The notes under the pieces were generated by a model. It made no database searches, was not told the origin of the DNA, and was given only the letters and a program-made list of their open reading frames with translations. The translations under genes and the position numbers were made by a program. A stretch of 64,000 nt of DNA from Puccinellia tenuiflora. Lineage: Eukaryota; Streptophyta; Magnoliopsida; Poales; Poaceae. Where the stretch lies: assembly GCA_012064385.1 (NCBI GenBank), contig QRDG01000823.1, positions 166,572 to 230,571 of the forward strand, given 5' to 3'. Each line of letters begins with the position of its first letter. The stretch's first letter is position 1. Below, one piece after another: positions 25,201 to 38,138 of the stretch.

Positions 25201-28200
25201 GTAAAACACCATAAGTGATATGCCACATACATCCTGTTCCTCGGCCTCTTCAGCATGCTCAAATAAACTTCTTATACCTTCACCCTTTGTGATCGTCACA
25301 AAACCACCCCCCACCACCAGCCTGTGATGGACACAAGATTGGCCCTTCAATGCATGTGCTTTTACACACAACTCCTTGTAGCGGCCATCGAGCTTCCAAG
25401 CTCTCAATGTTATGAAATAATCTTCATACTGGTCAAGATCAATCCCACTTCTATGGACTTGGGTCTTCATCCCAACATTTTCAAAGCCAAAGACATCAGA
25501 TTGTCCTTCATCTGTCCCAATAGCCCATTCAAAGTGGTGATAAGATCCATCTGTCACTGGTAAAGATTGGCGCCAATCAACCATGACGGCATCCTCAAAG
25601 ACCTGCAAATAAGAGGAGCCGGATTAACTTCATAGGAATTAGAAACCATGTTCTGATCAATTAAATGCACATATTGTTTGTAACATTTGAGAAAGTCACT
25701 CTGACCTCGCATTGAAAGGCATAATCCGCAACACAGAACCAACTGGTGCAGCGAGATTCTCTTCGCATGCGTTTCAGTTCCTTTAGCTCCCTTGAATTCA
25801 CGGATAACATTCCTTCGGCAATCTCGGCAAAATCTCTTGCTGTCAAACCTGTTTTTTCCCCATACAGTTAACTTTTCTATTAGCAGCTGCCATAAAATAC
25901 CAACAAGTGCAGCATTATAGGAAATTTTTACTCTAACACAAAGCAGGATTATACAGAACTGATCAGTCAATAGTTCAACTCGTCAGGTTCTTACCTTACC
26001 ATATCTATACTTAATAAGATAACCCAACATATTCACAGCTGAGTACCAATTTTCTGGCCATCCACATTCCAGTATCCGATAGGTCTGTGCAACTATAAAA
26101 ACCTTAAAAATACTTTCTAAGTATCTTCTCTAGGCCATTTTGGTGGATATAAGCAGAGGTAAGCTTTCAGCTCGTTAAGTCAATTCAGTTATTTTTGTTC
26201 ATAGGTTGAATGTCTAGTTCAGTGAGTAGTTGTGTATGTCCCTAACTTAAATTTGAATGAACAAACAACATCTCCATAATGCTCACCTATACATTAATCT
26301 TTCAATGAAATCATCCTCCTTCATACGCAGAAGAGAAGATCTAGTTTCTTCACACAATGCTGACCAGAAATTCACCAGCGTATTACATGAAAGGTGGGCA
26401 GTATGCAGAGCACATGTTTCTCTAGTTCCATAACCCCTGCTACAGCTAGCCATCCCTTGGCTAATCCATCCTCTGCCTCCCCCACCACATGCATCAGGAT
26501 AAAGCATTTCCCGTTCCCTTTCTCTTGCTCGTGCATTGTCAAACACCTGATTAACACAAATGGAAAGTGCATTAAGAAATATGAGTTATCAACTTTTTCT
26601 AAACTAGAATTATTTTGAGTAAAACACATGCATGATTTGGAGATTACATCAGATGAACAAAGGGTGATTACTTCAGACATACAAAGGATCTGTAATTCAG
26701 TATATTAAACATATCAAAGTGGTTCCTAATCATATTCACCGATGCAGAGAACAAAAACAAATGGTCCATAATCCACAAGTAACTGCATAATTGTTTACAC
26801 TCACATTCTGGAGCACCCGTAGCGACTTAGCTTTTATAAAACAGTCAATAAGCGTAAGGATGCCATCCTTTGTTGTTGCAAGACCTCCCCAAGGATGAGC
26901 AGATGGATCCTGAGACTCAGTTTGTTGCCTAATCCTTGATTCACCAGTTGAGCTGAGATAATCAATATCTGAAACTTCTTGCTGCAGTGACTTGAAATTT
27001 TCCAGAAGCAACCCATTGCACCTTGAACAGTAGAAATTCTTGCGTGCTTGCTCAATGAGAGTTTGCTTATCCAATTTTAGGAGCTTCCGTCGTTCTTGAG
27101 GAGGCAAGTTATTCCAGAACTGAAACAAATCCAATCCACCACCACAAAACCATCAGTTCCACTCGCAATAAAGTTATCATGAAACCCATATAGCTTGAGT
27201 TTCCAAGATAAAAATATGATACCACTTAAATATGCATTCTGGCTTGTTTCCAGAGGACAATAAAACAGCTCCATAATTAACTATGTTACAGAATCGGGAT
27301 TTTAATCAAGAGTACTGCAACACTACATTTACAGCCTCATACTAAGGTGAGAGTGCTTCGGATTCGAGGTACCTCAGGAGAGTTGTAAGGAAACATTCAA
27401 GGTCATTGTAAAACTTATAGCAGAAAATCACAATATAGATGCAACGGCATATTAATGTCATGATGGGGATACAAACAAAGCAAACTTTATTCTAGTTGTA
27501 TCACCATTTGGTATACAAGCTAAATTCTACTTGCAGCTCGCTAGCTTATCATCCTGCCATTGTGCAAGGAGTAACGATGTAGACCATGAAGAATTAGGAT
27601 TTTAGAGTTAAGTACATGATTAGTTGAAATGAACCAAGACTCATCACAACTTGAAAGCTTCGGAATTACATGCTCCACTGCATAAGCAAGTTGTTTGAGG
27701 CAATTTAAGTGCTCTGACAGAATTTTGTTTTGCTAACTGAATCGAGCATTTTGACATATCAGAATTATCCACAGAGCAACGCTTTATATCCCACTCGAAA
27801 GAGGAAAGAATCAAAACCGGATTTAACTTTCTCATTGCATCTCAAATCTAGTGTCTCAATCCCTTGCAAACGACTCCATCATCGACCACTCCAAACTCAT
27901 GAAGTAACTATAAGCCCAGATTTGTGTTCCCAGGTTTAAGCATACCAAACCAAACGTGTCTCTAAGAGCAATGTGCCACCGACATCAATTGAAGGTCAAT
28001 TCAATAGAGCTGCTCACAAAGTCAATATTACATACGCTCGTCAGGGGCACAGGAGTAATCCGGTTGAATCTAACCACTAAAATTCAGAAAATAAAATAAT
28101 CCTAACCAACCAAACACCTCGTTTTCCGGGAAGCCATCTGCAGGTAGCTTTTACTCACATCACGCGCTGAAACCGAGCCAATCCAAGACAGACGCGGGGC

Positions 28201-28407
28201 AGCTAGCTCAGTCGCAGATTCGCAGGGATAGCGCCACCGATCCATCCCAATTTTAACCACTAAAATCAAACCAAGCATGGTACCAAAGCAACGCGACGGC
28301 GACCTTACCTTCTGGAGGCGATCGAACGTGATTTCGTCCCGCCGCCGCGACCAGATCCCCGATCCCGAGGCCGAGGCCACCTCCGTATCCGGCTCCACCC
28401 CCGTCAT
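22268..28407 (-). CDS. Large conserved plant protein (NST1-like by coiled region), 8 exons, frameshift in exon 4
   Basis: Exons (minus): 28407-28309, 27119-26805, 26546-26287, 25848-25706, 25602-25231, 25136-25005, 24486-24358, 24274-22268. An in-frame TGA just before the ATG supports the start. Allowing for one extra base in exon 4, the product is 1,151 residues. It begins with DEITFDRLQKFWNNLPPQERRKLL, followed by CxxC pairs (YCSRCNG; FCRDCRR), a conserved block near 273-396 (SYHHFEWAIGTDEGQSD; ITLRAWKLDG), and a charged coiled region (about 488-530, EEEEKEKREEQERR). The C-terminal half is Ser-rich and disordered. Such plant proteins are often auto-labelled stress response protein NST1-like because of the charged coil; the true function is unknown to me. 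The exon 4 shift is in a GGG run near 25790; it could be a sequencing error or a real inactivating change. Confidence 0.85.
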
Positions 28408-30296
28408 AAAGTCTCCCCGCCGCCCTCAACGCAGCGACGTGTTCGCTCCCGATCCACCGCCGCCAACGACGACGGCGTCGCAGCAGCTGGAGAGCGAGGA
28501 CGCGGTCGCGTTGGCGGAGCTGCGACCGGTCGGATCGGCCGCGGCGGTGGCGCCACCGGGGGTTTTGCTGGCGAGATGGGGAGGAGGGGGGGAATGATGA
28601 GGTGAGGTGAGGTGATGCGAGGTTGGGTGGGGTAAAAGGAAGAAGATGAGGAGGAGGAGGAAGACGGGGGGGAGGGAACGCGACGACGTCGTACGTTTTT
28701 TTAACCGCCACGGTTAGGCCGCGGTGCGATTTCTGATGGGCTCTACGAATTTTAGTCGGGGTGTTCGTTGTAAATCTGGTTAAAACAGCTGCGGCGGTTT
28801 GCTCGCTGGCGTTCAAAATCTGGCGTGACATTTTATTTTGTTTTTGGGTCCTTGTAGAATACTGGATTCATGCTTTTCGAAAATAAATATGCAAGATTAA
28901 TGTTTTTTCGTTCGATGGCACCACATAGTGTGTCATATTTTTTGGAGCCCACACATGGTGTCAACATCATAAGTTCATAACTGACCTTTACAGGGCACGA
29001 TACTTTTACCAACATGGTAGTAGAATAAGTTACACCTTTATTTTCCGTATTTGGTAAGGTTTTCGTCTATCTATTGTTGGTGTGGCTGTATTTTTATGAA
29101 GGGCAAATACTTGGCATTTGTATAGATAGTTTAAGAGCTTAATGGTCTGATACTAATAATGCCGATATGGCAAAAGTAAGAGGAGGGCCATCCTTTTTGG
29201 TGTATTCCTTCAACCAATGCTGGTTTTCACACCAAAGCATGATAACAAAATATCCAAGAGAAGACTACAAATAGTTTATACAACCTATCAAATTTGACAC
29301 CCAACTAAAGAAGTCTAAAAGAAATGAAACATAATCTTATTACTTTAATGTGTTAAAGATCTGGTATGAGTAGCACAACACATACTCGTTTTGAGTAGTG
29401 GCACAAATGAGTTGACCTTGATATTTTATACTTCCTTTGTTCCCATTTAATTGAAAGGAGTAGATCCATTTCATAGACAAGCAATGGTTATATAAGTGGA
29501 GACATAAGAAACCTATTTCATGTCCTTCCATAAGACCTGTTTGTTCAACAAAGAATAAAACCATTAGGTACAAAAGAGAGGTTTGTTCTCTCTAGACAAC
29601 CAAGTGAAACATATATTTGGTTATTGTGTACAACTACTTGAAACATTATAGTCCATTTGTAATGCAAGAGTAGGAAATAAAACATGAATGGTCAGGATGT
29701 CATGTATGTCATGTACGATTCATTCTTATAATATCTTGAAATATGGGAACTTGACAACTCTAATTGTATGGCTCATGGTAATACACACATGTAGAGAGTA
29801 GATAATATTACAAGATGACATGTTGGACTTCTAAAAAGAAAATTTAAATGGCTATGAGCTTGTATTTTTTTCATGTGGAACAAGGGTCTCAAATAAATTT
29901 AATAGGCTCCGTCGTATGACAAGGAAATTATAAGGATAAAACTCTCAAGAGAAAAATTATGATCCCAAAATCCGAATAAGCCCTTATACATAGGAAATGT
30001 TCCAATGAGGGGTCGGTAATTTTACATGCCTATTGACTATTGTCAACTTGCATAGCACCAAAGCCCGTTGATTACCTACAAATCATCAGTCCGCCTAATG
30101 TTACAAATGCGATTTCAAATATTTTTTAATCCAGTATGATACGTCAAAGATGTTTTACTGAAGTGGGGTTCTATACTCAATAGACAAAAGAAAGTACCCT
30201 ACTAGTTGGAATATTCAAAACAATACATGTGAAACTAGAAGTTGTTCACATGAAATATATGTGATTCTACTTACTTTTCTATCTATATATGGTATT
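28408..30296. other. Promoter region and AT-rich intergenic DNA
   Basis: The first 300-400 bases are GC-rich 5' flank of the minus-strand gene. Beyond about 28,850 the DNA is AT-rich with no gene, RNA or complete element recognised. Confidence 0.45.
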
Positions 30297-30930
30297 TTAC
30301 TAGGTTTAGTTTTAGAAAAAAGTTTTTTATAATGCACAAGTCTAACTCTATACGAACCGACTCTTTCTCAGGTAACCGCGCCTCCGACTGACCCGTACGC
30401 GCCTAACTAACCAGAGTGCATTGCCCAACTACCTTATCCTCTCCCCTAATCTTCTTACCACCCGCACATGCGCATAGCTTCTTCTTCGTGTCTTCTTCTT
30501 TCCGGAATCTCTCTCCTCCACAACCTCTCCTTCCTTTGTCACACCTAGCACCACCTAGCCGGAGTTGGAACCGACTCGGGCTTAGGGTTAATTGATGATC
30601 GATGCCGGAGAGGATTAGAGTTCGAAAGCTTAGAGGGAGACCGGCCGAGATGCGATAGACTAGCGGAGGAGGCGGCTGGTGCAGGCCGGTTTAGCGAGGC
30701 GACAGGAGTTTAGACCGGTGTCGGCCGGCGGTTCTGGGGCAATGCACTCGCCGAAGACGGGGAAGAAGAGGTCGCCCGTGGGTGCGGGCGGTACGGAGGG
30801 CAGTAGCGGATCTTCTTCCATATTCCCATCTTCTTTCCTCCTTCTACCGCTACAGGACGTGGGCACCTGGTCGGAATTTTGACCGTGGGCGTGCATGGCG
30901 GCTAGCCTCCCCCAACCTATATATGGTATT
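30283..30930. mobile_element. Possible 620-bp insertion flanked by 14-bp direct repeats
   Basis: CTATATATGGTATT occurs at 30283-30296 and again at 30917-30930. Between them is a compositionally different, partly GC-rich segment with no recognisable coding region. The long direct repeat resembles a target duplication of a target-primed insertion, but no poly-A tail is visible. Element type unknown. Confidence 0.4.
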
Positions 30931-31923
30931 GAACTTATACACCATGAAATTATGGTAGGATGCTGCTTAGATAATGTGAAACATATGGGTAAACATAATT
31001 TATTGGTTAGTTTGCAAGATTATTTCTAGTTCTTAACAAATCTGAAAAGTTCCAACGCACCATGGATCATTGTATTATATTTTCCTCACAATATGTACTT
31101 CCTTTTTTCGGGAGTTCAGGGCATAAAGAAAAGGAACTTCTGAATCCCATTCTCAGACAATTTATGAAAAGCTGACAGAGGACGATGCAAAGTACTGAAA
31201 GAAGGAGACACCAAAACTCCAAAGATCGTCGAGGACAGCGGATCGGTGGCCGAACGGAGTGGTGGAAAAGGACACGCTTTTTTTTTTTTTTTGGATCGGG
31301 CGCTGCTGCTTCTCGCATGCGCCTAGTCGGGCGCTCGTTGTCCTCTCTCTCCCTGGACGGGAAAGCGTGCCCGAATACGGCGAATAGTGCCCGTGCAGGA
31401 AAGCGCCGCCACCTCTTTTGGACATGCGAAAGCGTTGCGCCTAGTGTGCGGTATCTTTTGCGTTCAGTGGAGCAGAGCAGAAAAAAAAAGTAGCACGATC
31501 TCCTTCTACTTCTACCGTACAGACACACTCAGCAAAGTTTTTTTTATAGTATTTTCATATATTGTACTATTTTTTTTTAACACTCGGTCGTCCTTGAGAA
31601 CTTCGTAATCTTATTTTTTGGGCACAGATTTCGGTACAGGAATACGCGCCAAATTTCATGCCGGAACATGGCACAAAATGCCGGAAACAAGCAGGAGCTA
31701 TTCGAAGAGTCCAAAAATTATGCATCTCAGCATGGTTTCTCTCGGCGTACTTGCATGATGCGGTGGCTCGGTCGAAGCTGCGAAACGTCCGTGTACGGTC
31801 CAGAGCTCTCTGCTTGCCATCATGTCGTCATCGCCGGGGAGGGCCGATCTGGGCCGCACGCTTTCTTTTTTTATCTCCGGAACAGACAGGACGGGAGTGT
31901 GATGACATTGTTTCGGTTAGCAA
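30931..31923. other. Intergenic DNA
   Basis: Mixed composition with a T run near 31278-31292 and short open frames on both strands without recognisable domains. Nothing further can be supported. Confidence 0.4.
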
Positions 31924-34900
31924 TCACCACTAATATAAAACGTCCCAGAGTGGGGTGATCCAAACAATTACAGCCGTACATCACCTAATCAACGTCTCAG
32001 ACGCAGAGCGGACCAACCTGAGCGGACCATCGTTTGCAAATTGCAAGCCAACGAAAAAAAAGGTTTCCTTCCATCACGCGGCGTCATTCACGCCCCACTC
32101 TGCAAGGGACAGCCGCAGGCCCCGACCAGCGTCCGCTGCCGTCGACGACCTACGCCCGCCACTGGCACCGCCCGCCGCCGCCGCCGCCGCCCCTACCTGC
32201 GTCCGCCTCCGCCGTCCCCACAACGACCTGCGCCCGCCGCCGCCACCGCCCGCCGCCGCCAGATCGAGGTTTCCGAAGAGGAGGAGCAGCCGGTGATCGA
32301 GGTTTCCGAAGAGGAGGAACGGCCAGTTCGTCCCCGGCTCCGACGGCCGCGGAAAGGGGCGGGAGGAAGGGCGCGATTTCACTCAGCCTCAAGAAATCGT
32401 GCAAGGTACTGCCAGTCTTGAAGCCGAGCTTTTCTATCCGTCGATTTCGCTACTCTGCTCCCGATTCCATCCGTGAATAAAGAACTTCTATTTCTGAGAT
32501 TTCGGGATTACCTCTACTGCCTGAACATTCGCGGCAGGTGTTGGTGTACTGCAGTTTAGATTGCCCCCAGCCCCCCATGAATCCTTGCTTTTTGCCACGT
32601 CCTAATATGATATATCTATACCCTATCTATAAACAGTGCATGTTTGCTTGTTGTTTGTTCATCTGTGATTTGGAAGGTAGAAGAGCTCGATATAGTATAG
32701 TGATTTGAGTACTATAGTGCAGAGTAATTTCTTTCATACAATCAGACATGTTCCTTCAATTCTGAAAGATTATCATTTCCTCTGATGCCTCCTATCTGTT
32801 CTTGGCTCAAACAGTTTGGATATTAGATCTTAAGTGGGAGTGGGAATTGAGAAAGATTTAACATTCATATAAACCTGTGCCTTCTCCTGGCATTTCCAAA
32901 AAAAGTCTGTAACCTCCCCTAGATACAGTTGAATAATTTCTATACTTTTTGGTAGTTGTGCATCCCTATGACTGTTGCACTGCATGGTCATATATTGTTG
33001 TTGGATGGCGATGATTAATTATGAGAGGAGATAATTAGATGCTCCTCTGTTCACTGAATACATTTCATCAAGTTTACCCATTTGAAATGGACATTCATAC
33101 GCCGTTGTTAAATAGGTTGGCGAATATTTGTTCAAGTATCATTTCAACCATTCTGCATTCTTACCAGTACCTTTGTAGCGTAATGTGCATTGGAGTTATA
33201 AGGGACGAAGCTAGAATAGAAGTTATATGGGGTCATCACTGTTGCAATGGAGTGAGCTTATACAACAGAATAGCGATTTACTGGTTTCGCTAAGCACCAC
33301 TGTTGTCAGCGGTTGTGTGCCAGCTCTGTCCTTCAGAATTCCTTTTACTTTCTGTAGACTCCGAATGGAAGTTCCTCCCAGAGTCCAAGATGACTTCCTA
33401 TTTTCTGTCCTCCATATAATTTAGAAGCATCAGGATCATTCTACCACTATTTGAAAAACCATCATCCTAACTCAAGAAGAAGTAATTTCAACCTGCAGTG
33501 CAAGTTAGCTTGAAGTCATGACAATGCAAAGAATTATTCACATTTGTTCTATCGATAGGCTTCCTACGATACTTGACATGCTCAGGTACCCTGAAGTGAA
33601 TGGCAAGCTCTCTCTGGAGTGATATGTTAAGTATCATCAAAATAGTACACAAAGTGGTTCAGTTCGTAGTTGGGAACTCTGATCTATGTCAAATTCTCTC
33701 GGGGAACATAGACCATAAACTTCACTGATTACATCCAACCATAAACTTCGCTGATTGGTTGTACATTATTATTCCTAAAATTAACGTTCACTGTTCATTT
33801 TTTTGCAGGTCACTTTTACGATTGATGGTGATTTTTCATAAAGGAGAATTATTCCTGTGGGAAATTCAGGCCAGAACTTGGCTTTAAATATGTGGGAATC
33901 AGGGTTTAGGGGAGAGGTGAAACAAATTATGTTGAATCTTTTTTGTTAAAATGGTCCTCCTGTACAAAGTGGTTCGAACTTCATGAAGTATGTCAGATGA
34001 ACACTGATTTATGCAAATGTATGGTCTTTTGTATACATAATCCTAAAATCATGTGTCGATTGCACATGCTCTATACATTCTGATTTAGCCAACTTTGATA
34101 CTTCTCATGGAAGGTGCACTATGGCCAAACCTCATTACGTCTACAACACAGGAAGGGCACTTTGGCTAACATGCCATGAGATTCTGTGTTTGACCTGGAA
34201 TAATTGTACAGCTTCTTTTCTGTTAAGAAAAGAAAGAAGCGAGTTCATGTTTTGAAAGATATTGTGTGCACATTTACATTCTTTATTATTTTGGCAAGTT
34301 TAGATTCGGTATCTATTTTATCTTCGCATGTTCTGATTTATTTTACATGATGATGTTGTGATTAGTATTATGTCCACAATTGAATAGAGGGAATTTCTAA
34401 CTGGGGAATGGGATGCATCTAAATAGAAATGGATTGTGCCAATCTGGTACGTTTTGCAATTACAGTCCGGATCATGACTTATAGTTATTCCTTTATTTCC
34501 TTTTTAATCTGATTTCTTATCTTCATGCATAAATAATGCCTACAGTAAAGAAATACTCTTCATAAAATCTATTCTTTCGAATATTTGAACATTTGTTTGC
34601 ATTCCAGTTCATTTTCTTCATGTGTTGTAACTGGTACATAAATTTTTCAGGCATGACACCTATAGTAGGCATGCTATTTCCCCAGGAAGCATACTACAAA
34701 GTCACATGTAGATCAACTCTCACCACCCGAGCACATTTTCCATTGTATTAAGTTAATACTTGCCTCTCGCTGTGGTTCACAAAAAAAATATGCACTTCCC
34801 CTTCTAGAATATGTGAACTTATTGTTTTGTGTTCTTTTGTTCGCATTCAGTTTGAGATATTAGCAGTTCTCATTATCAAAACTCCCATCCTTATTGATAG

Positions 34901-35402
34901 GCACCTATTTTCAGAACATTGCAGTGGCATATTGGTGATTGGTAGTGCTATGATCAGATTCAGGTTGCACTGCAGTAAGCTGTGGTGGTTTCATATCCAC
35001 TTGCCGACACTCTGCAACGACCAGCATTTTTGTCACCATCACCGATTGGGTGCAGAAAGGTTAAACAAGTTCTAACTTCTTGCAAATATCTTCCTTGCAA
35101 AGAAAGCCTAGAGTATTGCAGTTCATTTGTGTTCTCAGATTTATAAATATTTATGTTCCCATCATTCTCAATTTTCTTTCACGAAGTCTGAACAAAAATA
35201 TGGTTTTGATTTGGTTGATTAATGGTAGTGCATTTCCTTCCACATTGTGGTGCTTGATCCATGCAGAATATGCATATTTGCCAAGAATCATAGATTGTAT
35301 CATCGCATTGTCACTTATCGAACCCGTAGCAACACAAGAGCGCTGTGTATTGTGCGTATATCTTCTAATATTACACGTGCGTGGCACGTGCACTTTTACT
35401 AG
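31924..35402 (+). mobile_element. Non-autonomous Helitron, plus orientation
   Basis: Begins TCACCACTAATATAAAACG after an A (31923) and ends CTAG (35399-35402) before a T (35403). A perfect 7-bp-stem hairpin (CACGTGC, loop GTG, GCACGTG; 35374-35390) lies 8 nt before CTAG. Both ends resemble those of the Helitron at 10146-16014: the 5' ends share CTAATATAAA and GATCCAAAC, and the 3' ends share GTGCAC and TACTAG. A GC-rich exon-like block lies at 32040-32400, followed by a GT-type site, perhaps a captured 5' exon. The remaining 3 kb is non-coding. No Rep/helicase. Confidence 0.82.
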
Positions 35403-36667
35403 TTACGGAAACGACACGGTGGCCATCGTTTTTGCTATGACAATTTTTTTATAAAATGCTGCGAGTGAGTGAGGACCAGTACTCGTGAAGATCATCTTCA
35501 TTGGACATGATGTTTTGGCGCAGGTGCGGACCTAGAACAAAAATGATCCGGATCACACAATTTTTTAACTTAAAGTTGTAGGTGTCACACACTGTAAATG
35601 AATGCAATATAATGAAGAAATCAATTTTTACCGGGTGTACATTGGTACGCCCCTGCTCACGGGTGCAGATGAACTCGTTGTGCAAAATACATTTTTAACG
35701 TATTTCAAAATATCAAAAAAAATCAAACAAAATTTTTGGCTGTTCATATGAAAAATGTCTATCCGTGCAAAAAAAAAGTTCGTATCAAAAGACATTTTGC
35801 ATGGCCGATATGAAAAAGACAAAAAATATTACGTACAAAATCATTTTGGAACGTCGGAGATTTGTCTTTTTTACACCGTCCATAAAGAATGTCTTTTCAT
35901 CCTTTTTTTATACGAACATAGAATGTTTATATGTACTTCCAAAATTTTTATTTGAAATTTGTTGATATTGTAAATTTAATTTTTTAAATAGTGGATATAG
36001 ATATATCTATGAGTCGAAGTGGATTTCCCATCTTCATTCTCCTAACCTAACAAGCCACGGTACGGTCGAGTTTTAAGGCTCAACAACTCCAAAGTTGCTC
36101 CACAAGCGCATCGTTTTATGTGGTGTTTTATTTCCCAGAACGGGGATGTAACTATCCGGCAAAAACAAACAAAAAACTGATTTTTAACCGTGATTTGATC
36201 TTCCATCGCGTGAACGCACATTTGGGTCTCACGATTTTTTGTATGCACGTGGAAGTGAAAGACATGTGTACATGCATCTCTTCAATGCGTGTCTGGCCAT
36301 GTGGTGGCTCCTTGTTTCGCGTAAAGGCCACATGTTTCGTACCATCCACTCTTTCTTTTCTTTTTGCAAGATAAAGAAAAAAAAAGTACCAGTACTACAA
36401 GCCTCAGCCGACCTGAGAGGTGTAGCCGTGTAGGCGTGTAGCCTCACATCTCTTCTCGTAGCATCTTTTATTTTCTAAAAAACTTGAAAGTGCAGTTGGA
36501 TCAACGTTTCTTGGATAAAACATTGCACCCCGCGCGACCGTAGGATCGAATCTAGGCCCGAACCGTGCCTCCCCATCCTTTGCCGTAGGGAACCACGCCG
36601 CCTCCTTGTTCATGCCGCGTGTGTCGCTGGCGGAGAACCAACCCCACGAAATCACCTCGGTCCCGTG
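35403..36667. other. Intergenic DNA
   Basis: Flank of the Helitron, with anonymous AT-rich DNA. A segment from about 35,630 (ACCGGGTGTACATTGGTACG) has the look of a grass DNA-element fragment, but no paired end was found. Confidence 0.35.
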
Positions 36668-37910
36668 TGAAAGGACAAGGATGTCGCCAAGAGGGGGAAT
36701 ATGCGATTTTTTTTTTTACGATTAGGCTTGATAAATGCGGAATAAAAATAGCGTTTAATTTATCAAGCACACAAAACCTAAAATACTAGGTTCACCTATG
36801 TGCACCAACAATTTATACTAAGTAACATATAATACTTGAAGCCGGCTATCACAATGTAAAGTGCATAAATAAAGAGTTTGGGTATAGAAATAACCGAGGC
36901 ACGCGGAGACGAGGATGTATTCCCGAGTTCCTCCTTGTTAAGGGAGTATGTCTCGTTCGAGGCGTGTGAGCTCGCCACAACAGGCCTACTCAATGCCACA
37001 AAGGCCTCACCATATTCTCCGATGAATCTCGTCACAAAGGCTCGGTTCACCTTCCACTATCGGAATCCTTCAAGGCGGAATCCAGAAACTTTATAAAGTT
37101 CTTGAGGCACACAACCACAACTCAATCGGGGGCTCCCAAGTCACCACAACACCGTCTAGGGTCCAAAGAACCAAGAGTAATAAGCTCTCAAACTTCACTT
37201 CCACGAATCTTCATGGAGAGCACAAACCGATGGAACTAATGCAATGGCAAGAGTACAAGTGCTCAAATCCTTCACTCTCAAATTCCAACAAAGCAACAAA
37301 TGCTTATGGGGGATTAAGAGAGGAAGAACAAAGAAGAGAACCACAAAAAAACTCCAAGAACTAGATCCACTAGGTTCCCCTCACTTAGAGAAGAGATTGA
37401 TTGGTGAAAATGTAGATCTAGATCTCCTTTCACTTTTCCTCAAAGATATGCAAGAATCCCCTTTGTGAAAATGTAGATCTAGCTCTTAACCCTTTGGGAA
37501 AGTAGGGGGCCTTTTATAGGTCCCCACGAAAAAGAGCCGTTGCAAACTGCTTACACCGGAGACTCCAGTCTGCCCAGACCGGAGACTCCGGTCCTAGGCC
37601 GGAGATTCCGGTGCAACTCTGGACCAGGGACCAGTACCGCACCACGTTTTGGACGAAAAATAAAATGCGCAGACCGGAGACTCCGGTCTAGGGCCGGAGA
37701 CTCCGGCCTACAAAAAATTGCAGAAACATCACCACGAAAATGAAGATATCTTTATCATCCGAACTCCGTTTTCGATGTTCTTATGCTCGTTGGAATCGCA
37801 ACGAAAAGCTCTACAAGAATATATAGAGAAACATCATAGTATAACAAGGGAGGATAAAACCAAATGTGGAAAGGTAAAACCTTTATATAAAGATCAACCG
37901 GTAAATCCTT
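36668..37910 (-). mobile_element. LTR of family 1, copy B, 5'-truncated
   Basis: The left edge is the reverse complement of the family 3' end (TGAAAGGACAAGGATGTCGCC). Homology to solo LTR A runs leftward in A from its 3' end to about A position 17,020, then stops at about 37,910, where unrelated LTR DNA begins. A TATA-like box (TATAAAA on minus) is at 37512-37518. Upstream of it on the minus strand is a palindromic CCGGAG(A)CTCCGG array. Confidence 0.72.
37548..37715 (-). repeat. CCGGAGACTCCGG palindrome array in LTR copy B
   Basis: At least four copies of the 13-bp near-perfect palindrome CCGGAG-A-CTCCGG and its variants (37555, 37577, 37600, 37674 and 37694 areas). It takes the same place relative to the TATA-like box as the unrelated arrays in copies A and C. 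Confidence 0.8.
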
Positions 37911-38138
37911 AGCTTTTCATCATCATTTTCTCGCTGGTCATATTTCACTCTCATCATATTATTTTACATCTGCACAATTAAACCTTTGTGTTCGGCAAGC
38001 TGGAGAGATTGACAACCTCTCTGTTTCGTTGGGGCAAAGTAGTTTGTTTGTGTTTGCCGAACACAAAGAATTAAATGTGCAAATGTAAAATATGAAGAGA
38101 GTGAAATAGGACCAGCAAGTAAATGATGATGAAAAGCT
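37911..38138. repeat. Fold-back inverted repeat made of LTR ends
   Basis: Arms 37911-37998 and 38054-38138 are inverted copies of the same LTR segment (from AGCTTTTCATCATCATTT to TTGTGTTCGGCAA), separated by 55 bp. Both match the LTR at about 44,560-44,650. The transcript or single strand could form a long hairpin. Confidence 0.75.

Noticed and set aside
31260..31500. T run near 31278 as a LINE tail
   Set aside because: No LINE 3' sequence precedes it on the minus strand and no target duplication was seen.
32034..32480. 148-codon plus-strand frame as a gene
   Set aside because: Lies just inside a Helitron 5' end, Pro/Ala/Arg-rich, without a recognisable continuation. At best a captured exon.
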